Positions 1 to 11,230 of a DNA stretch of 64,000 nucleotides are shown piece after piece. The position numbers were made by a program, and so were the translations under genes. The stretch lies in the NCBI GenBank assembly GCA_013398175.1, contig VZRZ01002089.1, forward strand, positions 612,358-676,357. Reading direction: 5' to 3'. The notes beneath the pieces are model-generated. The model was not told the DNA's origin and did no database searches. It worked only from the letters and a program-made list of their open reading frames with translations. Within the stretch, counting starts at the first letter, position 1. Each line of letters starts with the position of its first letter. This DNA comes from Climacteris rufus. Taxonomy: Eukaryota; Chordata; Aves; Passeriformes; Climacteridae.

Positions 1-1777
1 CTGTATTTCCTCTATATCTTTTATGCAGCCAACATGGAACAAACAATAAAATGTTAGCCAAAAAACGTGGCTACCAACACATCCACATACATATTTTCAA
101 CTCTTCTTCATCCCAGATTCCCACCAGGGTTCTTTTTCTTGGAGTGATGGAAAACATGCTTTGTGGGATATCTTGATGTCCTTTGCTTCTACAGGAAATA
201 TGGCCTGTGCACTTGGTTCTTTTGTGCATTGCCTCTTTCCTCTGGTTAAACTCTGGAGACCTTGTAGCAGAGAGTTACCTCAAACAGAGCAAAATTTCTC
301 ATGGCCTTTTTTAATTTGGTGACTATAAGAAAGCAAATAATAACCCCGTGAAGAAACAGAAGTGGAAAGGTTTTTAATGTCAAAGCAACTATACACACAA
401 AATAAATACAGGTATATAGTAATTTAAGTGAATACCTGCCATACATCATTTTACAAAAAATATGTACATTTCTAGTATTTTGCACTGAAAAATACTACCT
501 GTATCACTTTTTTTGTGCCAAAAGACAGGGACAGATTCTGGCAAATGAACAGAGCATAACAATGAGAAAGAAAAATAGTTGCTGGAATAAAGGAAGGAGG
601 ACAGTCACCGAGGGCTGTCAGTACACAGAAGAGAGACAAGAGGATTGTACAAACTCCTATTAGTGTGTCTGTCATGCAACAAATAAGAGACCAACAGAGA
701 CTGGAAAATGAAGGTGAAGAGACCAACAGGACCAGATTTATTATGGTTTTCTCTCTCTTCTTGAACTACCCAGTTTATCAGAGTTCAGAATGGAAATGCT
801 GTTGTTGTAAATATGGAAAGAATGTTTTAGATAAGTTAGTCATACAATAATAGAAAGTAATTCTTTCTTGAATATATAGTGAAGAAATAGCAGAGTTTAG
901 GTATGCTGTAGTTGTGCATATATACAGAAATTGAATTTTTTATGATGGCACTGGATTATAGACTTGAATACTTTGGAAAGCAATGGTGCCATCAATAGTG
1001 ACAGAGCTTGACAGAAAAAAGTAAGATTTGGAACAACCCATTTTAGTTTTGAGAAATTTGATTTAAAGCTGATACATACTAAACTTTAAAAAGATAAATC
1101 ATTCATATATTACACACCAACTCCCGAAGTTCTTGCTATGCTAAAATTTCTGCAGAAATGCAAAATTTCTCCAAGTAAGGCTCGCAAGATTTGGCTGAGC
1201 TCTCTGGCAAACCTCCTGCGTGGGAACAGCTCTGGAGAACTGCACGGCGGGAGTCCTCTGGTGGAGGAGAGCAGAAAATGCCCCGAATCGCCAAGCAAGG
1301 CTTCTGCCGCTTAAATGGGATTTTTACATCTAAAATCGCAGTGGTTTGCAATCATTAATAAATTAAAACATTTATTTGAGTCACCGATTACAAAATGGTG
1401 GGTTTTGATAGCACTCCTCTTCTATAATTACCGGCTGTTCCCCCAACATTCTCCCTCCTTCAATGATTATTCATCCACAACCCAAAGAGGAAAGCAGTTC
1501 ACCTGCAGGAAATAAATGTAACAGTTAGAGTACATTGAACTAAATCCTTGTCAAAAACATAGAAGAAAAGGCATTACTGTAACATGTATCCATCTCTGCT
1601 GTTTCTGTTACTGGGTACAGGGAACATTAAGTCTTAGTAATAGCTTGAAGCACTAGCATTCCTCTGGGTTTTGCAGAATGAACATTATACAAGCCAGAAC
1701 TTTCAATACTTAATCAAGACTCTGAGATTGCTCCTTGCTGTGTACATACACAGGCTGGCTCTGCACAGTTTGTTTAG
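1..1777. other. Intergenic, no gene recognised
   Basis: AT-rich single-copy-looking sequence. Small open frames lack any family signature. A locally more GC- and CpG-rich patch at about 1110-1460 is the only distinctive block (see findings). Confidence 0.6.
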
Positions 1778-1920
1778 AATCATAGAACGGTTTGCATTGG
1801 AAGGGACCTGAAAGGTCATCTACCTCCAAGCTCCCTGCCATGGACAGGGACACTTTTCACTAGACCACGTTGCTCAAAGCTCCATCCAGCCTGGCCTTGA
1901 ACACTTTCAGTGCTGCTATT
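1778..1920 (-). repeat. CR1 LINE 3' fragment
   Basis: Begins with the CR1 tail (AATCATAGAACGG) and continues with typical reverse-strand CR1 3' UTR text (GGAAGGGACCTGAAAGGTCATC, ACTAGACCACGTTGCTCAAAG). The element points leftward and is 5' truncated. Confidence 0.85.
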
Positions 1921-2029
1921 CAATTCCTGGTGCTACTGCTGAGAATAATGATTTCCTTTGCATTTGCCAAAATGTTGTCTTCTATCTAAATACAGTTGCT
2001 GTGTCAGTGGCATTAATCACTGACTAGTT

Positions 2030-2470
2030 CAGGTAGGAAGTGACTCTTGGGACTTTTCTTGTCCAAACCTGTGCTCAAAGCAGGGTCACCATGAATCCAG
2101 ATCAGCTTGTGCAAGTTTTTATCAGTCAGGTCCTGTAACCCTTCAAGAATGGACATTGCAAATCCTGTCTGAACAATTTGCTCCAGCGGTTAATTATTCT
2201 TAAACCTTTTTTCTTCCATATATCCAGTCAGATCCTCCTGTTTTAATTTATATCTACTGTCTCTTCTCCTACTGTGCCCCACTGACTCCACTGTCTGGAA
2301 AAGCTCCCTGCCAGCCTGCTGTTGTGTCCCCATAGCCCTCTCTTCTGCAGGCCAACAAGCACAGCTCCCTCCTCTCTCCACACAAAACAAGTGCTACACA
2401 CTCAGACACCCTGGTGACCCTCTCCTGAACCCACTCCAGTTTATCAGTCTGTTTCCTGAACTGAGGAAAT
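2030..2470 (-). repeat. Degraded CR1 LINE fragment
   Basis: Reverse-strand CR1 3' region text is recognisable: GTGCTCAAAGCAGGGT, CAATTTGCTCCAGCG, a TTATATCTACTGTCTCTTCTCC stretch, and CTGAACCCACTCCAG. Many substitutions indicate an older copy, separate from the one at 1778. The boundaries are approximate. Confidence 0.7.
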
Positions 2471-5400
2471 TGGATTCATCAACTCTCTCTTTACACATGG
2501 AAGCATTAAGCCTATCTCTTTCCTAGGTTCTGAAATAACAGGCAACTTTTTGTGCTCCTGGGTATGGGCTTAAGGCCTAATTTGTTGGCTAGAGATGAGC
2601 CTCACCTGTTCATACTGTACATTATAATATAATAATAACCTCTTCTGTGCTGCTAGACAGCCCATAATGTTCAGGATTCTTTATGCAGTCCATATGCTAG
2701 GCTTAAATAATGTAGATGGCTTCGAATTAGTCTTCTGAGCCAGAAGAAATTCACCTTTTATCATGAAGATTACCCTCCAACACCATCAAATCCACAAACC
2801 CCAGCCTTTGTTGATGTCCTAGAACAGGCAGACTGAGCTGAACTAACTGAAAGATAGTAAGTGAAATGACTGAAAGACCTTACACCTTCCTATATCGACC
2901 CTTTAGTGCCAACAGCAAACCCTTTGGAAAACAGGGAAAGCTGAACAAGCTTCCCTTGCAAATCCTGTGTGTTCTGGCACTCCCCTGCTTAGGGGCCTTC
3001 TGAGCTGGAGGCTGCTTCTCTGTAAGAGTGCTTAATACTGCTTGACAGACCTCTCATCCATGAATTTCTGTATTAATTTTTAACATACGCATACTCTGTA
3101 TTCAAATCATCCTATGGTTAAGAGTATCTTTTTGTTTAAATTTTAGGAAGCACTCTCTAAATCTAGTGCTTGTTGATTTATTTTGTGCCCAATTTTTTTT
3201 TTTTATACGAGCAGGACTACTTCTCTATTCTCTGTTCCTCTTGCCAGTCAGAATCTTTAAAATTCTATCACTTCTCCTTGAGCACTATCTTTTCCAAGAT
3301 GGTGATTCCAAATTACTTACATTTTTCTGTGCACAAGAAGGTATTCCTCACTTTGTTCACATGTATTGTCCCCTAAACTATCTAAATTTCTATGTAACTT
3401 TTTGACATGGATATCAAAGCAGCTCACTGTCCATGGAGCATAATGACAATGACATTATGCCCTTCCTAATGGTATCAATACTTGCCTTTTTGACTAGCTC
3501 TGAAGATTAACTTTGTCAAAAGCTAAACTTACTGGGAGCTTTTCTGTTGAATTCAGGCATCAGAATTCAATCTGTTGTTTTGCTTACTCTCCATCTTATT
3601 TCCTCAGTCCATCCTGGGAAAATCTCCAAACATTTCCCTTCCAAGTTTATGCCTTGGTTGGAGTTTTCCCATGCATGAAAGACTAGCAGTATCTCTTATA
3701 ATTTTGGACAAATATGCAGAAAACAGTACTTTGGATGTTCTAATATGACAAAGCACTCGGTTCATTATTTGACTAGTACCATGATAAAAATGCTGTAGAA
3801 TTATCTTTTTTTCCTCTGAAAACATCAGACAGAAAGTTTCATGAGAATATAGCTTTCATGCTCATTTTTGTTGTAGGAATGTTCACACACTTCTGTTGTG
3901 GAAGTTAACACTGCTTTTGTTCTTAACAGTTCATACAGAATTATAATTTACATACAGAAAAGTTTTTAATTATTGGGTTATAAAAAGAAATTGAGAGCCT
4001 TGAGGGCTCTAATTGTTCATCCAGCTTTTCTTAAAGAAAATAACCTACACTACTATGTTCTGGAGAAATTAAACACCTCTTCTGCCCTCAGACTCCTTTT
4101 CTAAAATTCTGGTTTTGTTCAAGTAAACAAACCAAGGAACCAAGAATAAAAAAGAACCTCCATAAACATGACCATACAGTTGTTCGTAATTCATTAAAAA
4201 AAAAAAATCTAAATTCTTCCACAGATTAATTCTAAATTTCTAACTCAACTACTTATTTTTGTGTGTTGTGACCTTTAGAAATATGATCTCTGTTCCAAAA
4301 TAAATACAAACTAAAAACCTCACCCCTTTTACCCTACTTCAAAACTACCACAAGAAAAAAATACAAACACACCTTAGTGCACAGCTGAGCTATTCCTCTC
4401 CACCTTGTGACAGTTCTATGCTTTCATAAAGAGTTTACTCATCCCAAACAATGCCAGTTTTCTCTTTGCATGTTAGAAAATCCTGTGTTCTAGGGACTGG
4501 ACTTTGTCACTTTAAGCACTTCAATTATTATGTATATCAATTACACCAATTGATTTATATAAATTATTTAATGGAATTTATTATAAAAATCTTGTTAAGA
4601 ATGAGATGCTAAACAGACACAAAAAGTGAACTGATGGCACAGAAAGTCTGTCTTTAACCTCCAAAAATGATGATTCAGCCTTTGACTTGGGCTACCCAAA
4701 GAACAGTACTGATGGGTATGCTGGAAGGTCACCACTGTGTGCTTATCTGCTTCATATATGCTTCCCCTAAATTCTGCTAAATATTGAGAAAACCTTTCCA
4801 ACCCAATGGGACCATCTATTTTCCTCAGCATGACATCATTACTTCTTCTGAAAACTGTTTTCTTCCCTATACTTACCCCAAATAAGAACTGAGCTGATTT
4901 AAACCAAGTTAAAGTCAAACTGAAATTTTGCCAAGGTTCATAAAACTATGCCTTGTCTCTATTTTTAAAATGTAAATGTTGAGTCACTGATACATCAGTA
5001 TAAACTACTGATATTGAAAAAGTTTTAAAGGGAAAATGAGGTTTCTCGTAGTGAAAGTGAATAATAGACTGCATTAAATCCAAGCACTCTGAAGACACTG
5101 GCATGACTCAGGATCTTGAAACAAGGTAACATTTTAGGATAAGGAAACAATAGTAGGAGCAAGGATGTAAAGGTCACATCATGGTGTTCTTTCTGTATAA
5201 AAACTAGTGATAAATTGCATCCAAGTAAAATTTGTGGATACAGCAGAAAATCTTATTCATAGAATGAAAATTAACTATTAATAGTGTTTGTGAAGAAACT
5301 CAAAGCTGTTCTACTGGTTCAACAAGACTAAGCAAGCACTGAAGTACAGTGATGGAAGGGAGATGCCTGTATTGACTTAATACAGCATGACACACCGATC

Positions 5401-7028
5401 TCAGAAATCTAGCTTGGTCTGCAGTAGTGGTAAATGAACTACAGCACCCAATCAAACAAAAGACATTTCAAGAAGTTACAGTCAACTTTCTTCACAGAAG
5501 TTGATGGACTTATAATAAAATTATTATTATTTCCAACAGTTAATTGTGTGAACTTGGAGAGTACCAGGTCCAATGTGTTCTGTGCCATTGGGTTTACAGG
5601 TTTTACTGGATTCTAAGCCACATAACACAAAGGCCAATTACACCTTCAAGTATAAGATCATGACATGTTTTTTCAAATATTGCTAAACCCAGTTTCACTG
5701 TCTTCTCTTCTAACATGAGAAAATAAATAGAAAAAGTAGAGTTAATAACAGAGCTTTAAAATATGGCATTGCCATTAACCCACACACTTTCAGCTCCCTT
5801 GAAACTTGGGGGATTATCAAGTGGTGACAAGAGCAGCTCAGTCAAGCGAGAAGGAGCACCTGCTCCCTGTTGGTATGTACACTATCTAGTTCAAGTATGA
5901 TTCTAATCCCTTGTCCTGGTCAAATTGAATATGGTATCTTGTTTCATATACTTTAATTTCTATAATATCAATCCTCTTCTTTCTTTGTCTTTTTACCTCA
6001 TGAATACTTTATTAAAAGTAAATCCCGCAAGTTATTAAGTAGCACCTAAGACATTTTCAATAGTTTGTATTTTTTTCATTTATACAGAATAATTACCACA
6101 ATGGTTCTTTTTAGACAAAGATTTTATTTAGTAAACAATATAAATAAAGTTTATTTTTAAATAATGTCTTTTCTTTATAACACAAAATTTTTGTAGTCCT
6201 ATTTTTTTTTGACATTGTGCAACTGTCTTGCCTGGGAAAGGAGAATGGTATTTAGGGAAGTCCACTGATATAATTCTTAATTTTTTCATACTATGGCTGC
6301 TACTGCCACAATGCCTATCGGGTTTTGTTGAGGAATACAGTAACAGCATTCTCTTCAGACTTACTCATTCTGTTTTCATTCACACATTATTAATGACTTG
6401 CAAAAATCCCCCCTTTTTTTTTATGTACAATGAAAACTTTTAGAGACATTTAATTATTAGCTTGCAGTTATCAACCCTAGCTACAAACATGACCAACAAA
6501 ATCTTTACAGAAATCGCTTCACTTTTTGTACTCTTCTCACCCATGATCCCATACAAGATGCCCTACTCAAATACTTCCATCCAGTACCACCCTTCAGTGC
6601 ACTCACCTTGCTGCACATGATGGCATCTGGATGACAAGCTTTTATTAGCAAGAGCAAAGCATCGTGAAAGAGCACAGGACAAATATCTGTGTCTAGGCAG
6701 AAAAAGAGGCACATCCACCGCTGGAATGCAGGAAAGAACAGCACCCACTCAGATTGTCCCATAAGCCATGCCAGCCTAATGTTGCTGTTGGAAACACAGC
6801 ACTGGTGTGCAGCACTGCAGCCAAGGCTAGCCCTGCTGATCATGAAGATCCCAAGCTCTCACTGTGGCAACACATTATCTTTCAGCTTGTAGGTGATCAA
6901 TTACTTTGGTATTAATGAGGCCAATTCATTGGCTGTCTTGTATCACAACCCTCTACCTTCTCTCAAGCACTAAGTCTGCAAACAAAAATGTACATTTGTT
7001 CTTCTCACCTCTTCTACTTGTGCAGAGT
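2471..7028. other. Intergenic, no gene recognised
   Basis: AT-rich sequence. Open frames of up to 107 codons (4595-4918, minus strand) show no recognisable domain, signal peptide or splice-flanked exon. Only short A/T runs and a small ATT-repeat near 5517-5532 stand out. Confidence 0.6.
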
Positions 7029-7145
7029 TGTCGCGATAAGGACACAAAAAGAAGGATATGGACACCTGCTCAAGGAGCAATGAACAACTGGCCCGAAATG
7101 GGCTGGAGTTTATTTTATTTGTGTCTTAGAAACCACAGTGGATTG
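7029..7145 (-). mobile_element. LTR-like fragment (3' end of an LTR, minus strand)
   Basis: Read on the minus strand it ends in a TGTCGC-related terminus and has an AATAAA-type signal (TTTATT on +, about 7110-7120). The outer 30 bp and the segment near 7123-7141 resemble the left arm at 9091-9204, so the two belong to one family. The 5' end could not be placed. Confidence 0.5.
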
Positions 7146-9090
7146 GAGGGACAACTCACTGCCCCTCAATCACACTGCTCAAAGGAAATATCCATCAAAC
7201 TTCACCGCCCAGGAGAAAAGAATCTGAATAATAAACTACCATTACAAAAACATGGATATGTTTACAGAGAATGTGTGAGAAACAGTTACAGAAGAATGAA
7301 AACATCAGAACTGCAAAACTCAGGGCAACACAGAGTGAAAATGTTTCTTCCATGCTGGTGATCAGTTGCCTCATCTCTTATTTCTTGACCCATGGTCTCA
7401 CCCTGATTAGTCTGACCCACTGCCTTATGTAGTTTTGTTCTGTGCTTGCTCATTTTCACCCCATAACATAAAACTACAATTGACTAAAATGCAGGAAGAC
7501 TTGGAACACTACATGCAGCCATCCTAGAAGTTGTCTCCAGTGACTGAGAAACACAAACATGGCCCTGATATGCCAAGAAACATCTACCCAATGTATCCTC
7601 AAGGGTAGTGCTGTCAATAGACATTGTCAGTATTCAGAAATCTGACCTGCAATTTATCCATGAGCATCAGAAATCTGACCTGCAATTTATCCATGAGCAC
7701 CCTCTTACAGAAAGAGCTGTGTGAATACAGCAATGAAAATGTTAGATTTAGGTCCCCCAGGAATAGTAACAAGGGATGACATCTCCCCCTCCTCACTACA
7801 GTCAACATATCAATTGAATACTATTTTTAAGACTTATGTTTAGAGGACTTTCATTGGCACAAGGCATAGGCAAAATTCATTACTGGAACATTTAAAAAAA
7901 CACTACCTTTGCTATTATGCTGGGTTTTTTTGCATTTTTGTGTGTACTTGGTATCTGCAGTGTCCCACCTAATGGTAAAAAAATGGATCCACTGAATTTT
8001 GTTTGTAGATAAATCCTCAGATAAAGATTTGCTGATTTTATTAAAACAAGGGATAAAATTACTCTGAATTTTATGGAATAAGAAAAAACATTCAGAACAC
8101 TAATGGTAATGTGGCATTATACAAAAACAAACCACATTCAGATATCCTAGTGGTAACATAAGAAAAGCTTCCATTTTGCCTGCACTCTACATAAAACCAT
8201 TACCTCCATTCCAACAAAAACTCAAGTTCTTCCTTTAAACTATGAATTAATTTTACAGTAATCATTTTACACACATTTTACACACATGACAAGTTTTACT
8301 GAAACCTTGAAAACTTTGCCCATCACCAATTAAAACTAGGTTATCAACCATATTGACCAAACAGGAAAGGATTTAACAGAGTGATGGGAATTTCTTCAAT
8401 ATTACCATTTACTGCAAAAATATAGGAAGATTTTAATAAAACACTCAAAGATTGGATTTTTTCTGTTAGTGAAAACTATCTAATTTTGAGAGTTTGATTG
8501 AATTTGTTTTATCTTTGTTAAACTATATAAACTCAGCTGTTTAGAATAGATTTTTTGATCATACTAAAGTTACACTTATAGCTTATTTACTGTAGGAAGT
8601 TAAATATGTATGCTAGCATTTGAGTCAAAACAAAAAGAATTTGGCAGCATAGAGTTATAGCAATTCTTTTTTAAAAATTATTTTAACAGCAGCCTTAATT
8701 TTTAACCAGTTACAGGTCCCCGATGTTTGGTATATCAATATTTTATTGATAAAGGTGTGCTGTACAAAACATAAAAACTTTACATACTCCAAGGGCAAAT
8801 TACTTCCCTTCCCTCTTGGGAATAGTTTATTTTTAATGTAGTTCTTTAAGGGTTTTAATTCTTCATGGGTTCTTAGGCAATTTTGAATTACAACATACAT
8901 ATTTAATAGTAATGACATCCAGGGAAATATTTTCTGTGGCAGAGATAATACATACACATTAATAGTAGAATATACAAAAAACAAAACCCTAAACCTGCAA
9001 CAACTAAGACGACATACTCAATCTGCTTCCTGACCTGTAACTAATTATAGTTATATAGTATCTGCTCCTTTTTTCATCAGAGTACAAGAT
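7146..9090. other. Intergenic, no gene recognised
   Basis: AT-rich sequence without a supported gene. It contains the 33-bp tandem duplication at 7635-7700. Other open frames are short and featureless. Confidence 0.6.
7635..7700. repeat. Two-copy 33-bp tandem duplication
   Basis: 7635-7667 and 7668-7700 are identical except for the last base (T versus C). The unit starts CAGAAATCTGACC. The near identity implies a recent duplication or gene conversion. Confidence 0.95.
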
Positions 9091-10099
9091 TGTCGCAGTA
9101 ACGACACAAAAGGAAGAGCCAGAGACACCCATTACCAGGATGAGAGAGAAGGAAGGAAGGGGGGCAAGACCTGCCTTCTTTATTTTTTATATACATTTAG
9201 AAACTGCACACGCCTCAGATGCCCCAGGTACAGCTCACAAGCACCGCCAAACACTATTGTCCCATATAAATGGTCCCTCACACAAATTAAAGCTTAGCAA
9301 GGGCAAAAAATAGTGTGGGATGAGGTTCTCACAAAGCTATGAGCCCCCAAGAAGTCCTGCTGCTCTCCTGACCTCACATTTAGTTCGGGAGCACTGCTGA
9401 CACCAGGACGTTCTGTCACCCCCATTGGCTTCATAGCACCTGGAAGCTCCGCCCTCCAGGGCCGAGCTCCGCCTGCCCAAATTCACAAGGCTACAAACAA
9501 GAGAGTCTGAATTTCAACCTCCTCTTACCTGGCTCATGAGTACCTTTGTTGTCACAGTAAATGGAAACATAGAAAACTTCTCTATTGTTTCAGGATGTGA
9601 ATGTGGCCATCTCAGCATGCTGACAGACCTGTACCGAGGCTGAGGAACCAGCAAGGTTCATAAACATTTTGAGCCCTGAGCTGCCTGGGCACCCAGCAGA
9701 CACTCAGCACAGCAGCCCGTGCTCTGGACAGGGCTCCAAGCTATCCCTGGCCATTCCTGCAGACAGACCCTTTTGCATCCAGCTATTGCCCTGATTTTTG
9801 CAGTTCTGGATGTTTTCATTTTTCTGTAGCTAGTTTCTCACAGTTTTCTCTGTAAACATGGCCATGTTATTGTAACTATATCTTATCATTCACATTCCTT
9901 TCTCCTGGACACAAAACTTTGATGGACATTTCCTTTGACCATTATAATTGAGGGAGGAAGAACTGATTTCTTCCAATGAATAGTGATTTCTAAATGGATA
10001 TAAAAAATAAAGAAGGCGGGTCTTGCCCCCCTTCCTTCCTTCTCTCTGATCCTGGAAACAAGTGCCTCTGTCGCTTCCTTTTGTGTCGTTACTGCGACA
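9091..10099. mobile_element. 1-kb block bounded by ~110-bp inverted repeats (LTR pair or non-autonomous DNA element)
   Basis: The left arm (9091-9204) and right arm (about 9986-10099) are inverted copies with strong similarity, both starting TGTCGCAGTAACGACACAAA from the outside. The arms carry an AATAAA at the inner side. The left half, read on the minus strand, has a CCAAT box near 9425 and GC-rich boxes near 9450-9475, as an LTR U3 would. Either two solo LTRs of one family lie head to head with their 3' ends outward, or this is a non-autonomous transposon with long TIRs. No clear target-site duplication was seen. There is no transposase or retroviral reading frame. Confidence 0.6.
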
Positions 10100-10171
10100 T
10101 CCAGCCTTCTGACCTTAAGCTGAGGCAGGGGAGATTCAGATGAGATACTGGAATTTTTTTCGCTGTTAGGA

Positions 10172-10360
10172 TGCTCAGGCATTGGAATAGGCTGTTCAGG
10201 GAGGTGGTGGAGTGACCATCCCTGGAGGTGCTCAAGAGGTATCTGGATCCGGCGCTGGCTGATGTCAGGTGTCAGAGGTTTAGGGGTTACAGGGGCACTG
10301 CTGGGTGGAGGGCTGGACTGGACGATCTTAAAAGGTCTCTTCCAAACTTTGATGATTCTG
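10172..10360 (+). repeat. CR1 LINE 3' end
   Basis: Plus-strand CR1 text: GGAGGTGGTGGAGTGACCAT, CCCTGGAGGTGCTCAAGAGG, then TCTTCCAAACTTTGATGATTCTG at the 3' end. It directly abuts the CpG island. The 162-codon open frame at 10262-10750 runs through it and is not a gene. Confidence 0.85.
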
Positions 10361-10516
10361 CGGCAGCAGCTTTTCGGTGAGGCTCTCGAATTTGCGGCAC
10401 CAAATCCACACTCTCAGGAACACGAGTTCCTCAGGGCACCTCCTAACCCCGCACCCCTCCCGGCCCACGGCTGCCCTCACACCGGGCACGGCGTCCCGAG
10501 GCGAGCCTTCCCATCA

Positions 10517-10545
10517 TTTCGCAATCCTGCCCGAGGTTTCGCAAT
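10517..10545 (+). promoter_or_regulatory. Pair of TTTCGCAAT nonamers, C/EBP-like
   Basis: Two identical TTTCGCAAT motifs at 10517-10525 and 10537-10545 are spaced exactly 20 bp apart, about two helical turns. The motif resembles the T-T/G-NNGNAAT class bound by C/EBP and C/EBP-ATF heterodimers. Binding is inferred. Confidence 0.35.
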
Positions 10546-11052
10546 ATCGCGGTCGAGTCGAGCCCGGGGCAAAGACAGGGCGGTGCGGGGCTCCCGCATA
10601 TCCCCGCACATCCCTGCGGGAGCGGGCCCGGCACGCCGGCACACCGGCCCGGCGCCTCCGGGCGGCTGCAGGCCACGCAGGGAGATGGCTGAGGAACTTT
10701 TACAGCAAAAAGCAACAACAAAAGCGCCGAAGGAGCCTGATGCCTCCTAGCGCACCTTTTACCTTCCCTCAAACCCCCTCTCTCCCTCCCGCTGTCCCTG
10801 GAGCAGGAGTCCCCGCGGACCGAGCGCTGCCCCGCCTCTGCCTCCCGGCCCCGGGAGGAACGGACACGCACACCCCTCCCGGGAGCAAGAGCTGAGGGCG
10901 CCTCTCCTTAAGCCCCATTCCCCGTTCCTGCCCCCAGACGGCTGCGCTCCGCCACGGGACAGTGCCGGGGGGTTCCCGGCTCCCGTCACTTCTGTCCCGG
11001 GAGAAGGGGCTCTGTCTCCCGGCCCAGCGCAGGCGGCGGCCCCGCGGAGCGA

Positions 11053-11065
11053 GGCGGGGCGGGCC
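11053..11065 (+). promoter_or_regulatory. GC box (Sp1/KLF type)
   Basis: GGCGGGGCGGGCC lies about 110 bp upstream of the start codon, just ahead of the CRE. It fits the Sp1-family consensus; use in vivo is inferred. Confidence 0.5.
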
Positions 11066-11074
11066 GGGAGCCGG

Positions 11075-11082
11075 TGACGTCA
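11075..11082. promoter_or_regulatory. Perfect CRE palindrome TGACGTCA
   Basis: The full 8-bp CREB/ATF consensus lies 89 bp upstream of the ATG, within a 10-bp perfect palindrome GTGACGTCAC. It is placed about where CREs occur in CpG-island promoters. No perfect CLEAR element (GTCACGTGAC, the TFEB site of many lysosomal genes) was seen nearby. Confidence 0.6.
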
Positions 11083-11097
11083 CGGGCGCGTGGGGCG

Positions 11098-11111
11098 GTT
11101 GCCGTGGTGAC
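11098..11111 (+). promoter_or_regulatory. Imperfect RFX X-box
   Basis: GTTGCCGTGGTGAC matches the X-box consensus GTNRCC-N2-RGYAAC except for one base in the right half-site. It lies 16 bp downstream of the CRE, an X-box/CRE arrangement seen in some RFX-CREB promoters. Function is inferred. Confidence 0.4.
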
Positions 11112-11167
11112 GCGATCCCTTTAAGCGCCGCCTGGGCGGCCCGGCCGCGCTGCCGCTGACGGGAGCG

Positions 11168-11178
11168 AAGATGGCGGC
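11168..11178 (+). promoter_or_regulatory. YY1 motif overlapping the start codon
   Basis: AAGATGGCGGC is the exact long YY1 consensus and includes the initiator ATG. YY1 sites of this orientation are common just downstream of transcription starts, which suggests a short 5' UTR. Confidence 0.55.
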
Positions 11179-11230
11179 GGCGGCGTCCGAGCTGCTGACG
11201 GGATGGTGCCTCTTCGGCCTGGCGCTGCTG
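11171..11230 (+). CDS. LMBRD1: LMBRD1 exon 1 (coding part), residues 1-20
   Basis: It codes MAAAASELLTGWCLFGLALL, aligning with the human N-terminus that carries the ELVIGWCIFGL core. The N-terminus is three residues shorter than human. The ATG has a strong Kozak context (A at -3, G at +4). An in-frame TGA lies 21 codons upstream (11108-11110) with no ATG between, which supports this start. The exon ends at a GTGAG donor in phase 0. The hydrophobic stretch is the first half of transmembrane segment 1. The exon sits inside the CpG island. Confidence 0.95.

Noticed and set aside
4595..4918. 107-codon minus-strand open frame
   Set aside because: No recognisable family, and it looks like chance in a 4.5-kb intergenic stretch.
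6906..7361. 151-codon plus-strand open frame
   Set aside because: It crosses the LTR-like fragment at 7029, and its composition shows no domain or conserved segment.
10262..10895. Long plus-strand open frames (162 and 172 codons) upstream of LMBRD1
   Set aside because: They run through a CR1 tail and then the CpG island. Their Arg/Pro/Ala-rich content follows from GC-rich sequence, and no domain or homology is visible.
1..11000. 5' exons of COL19A1, the expected divergent neighbour, on the minus strand
   Set aside because: I looked for its signal peptide and laminin-G-like exons among the minus-strand frames and saw none. The gene probably starts further left.
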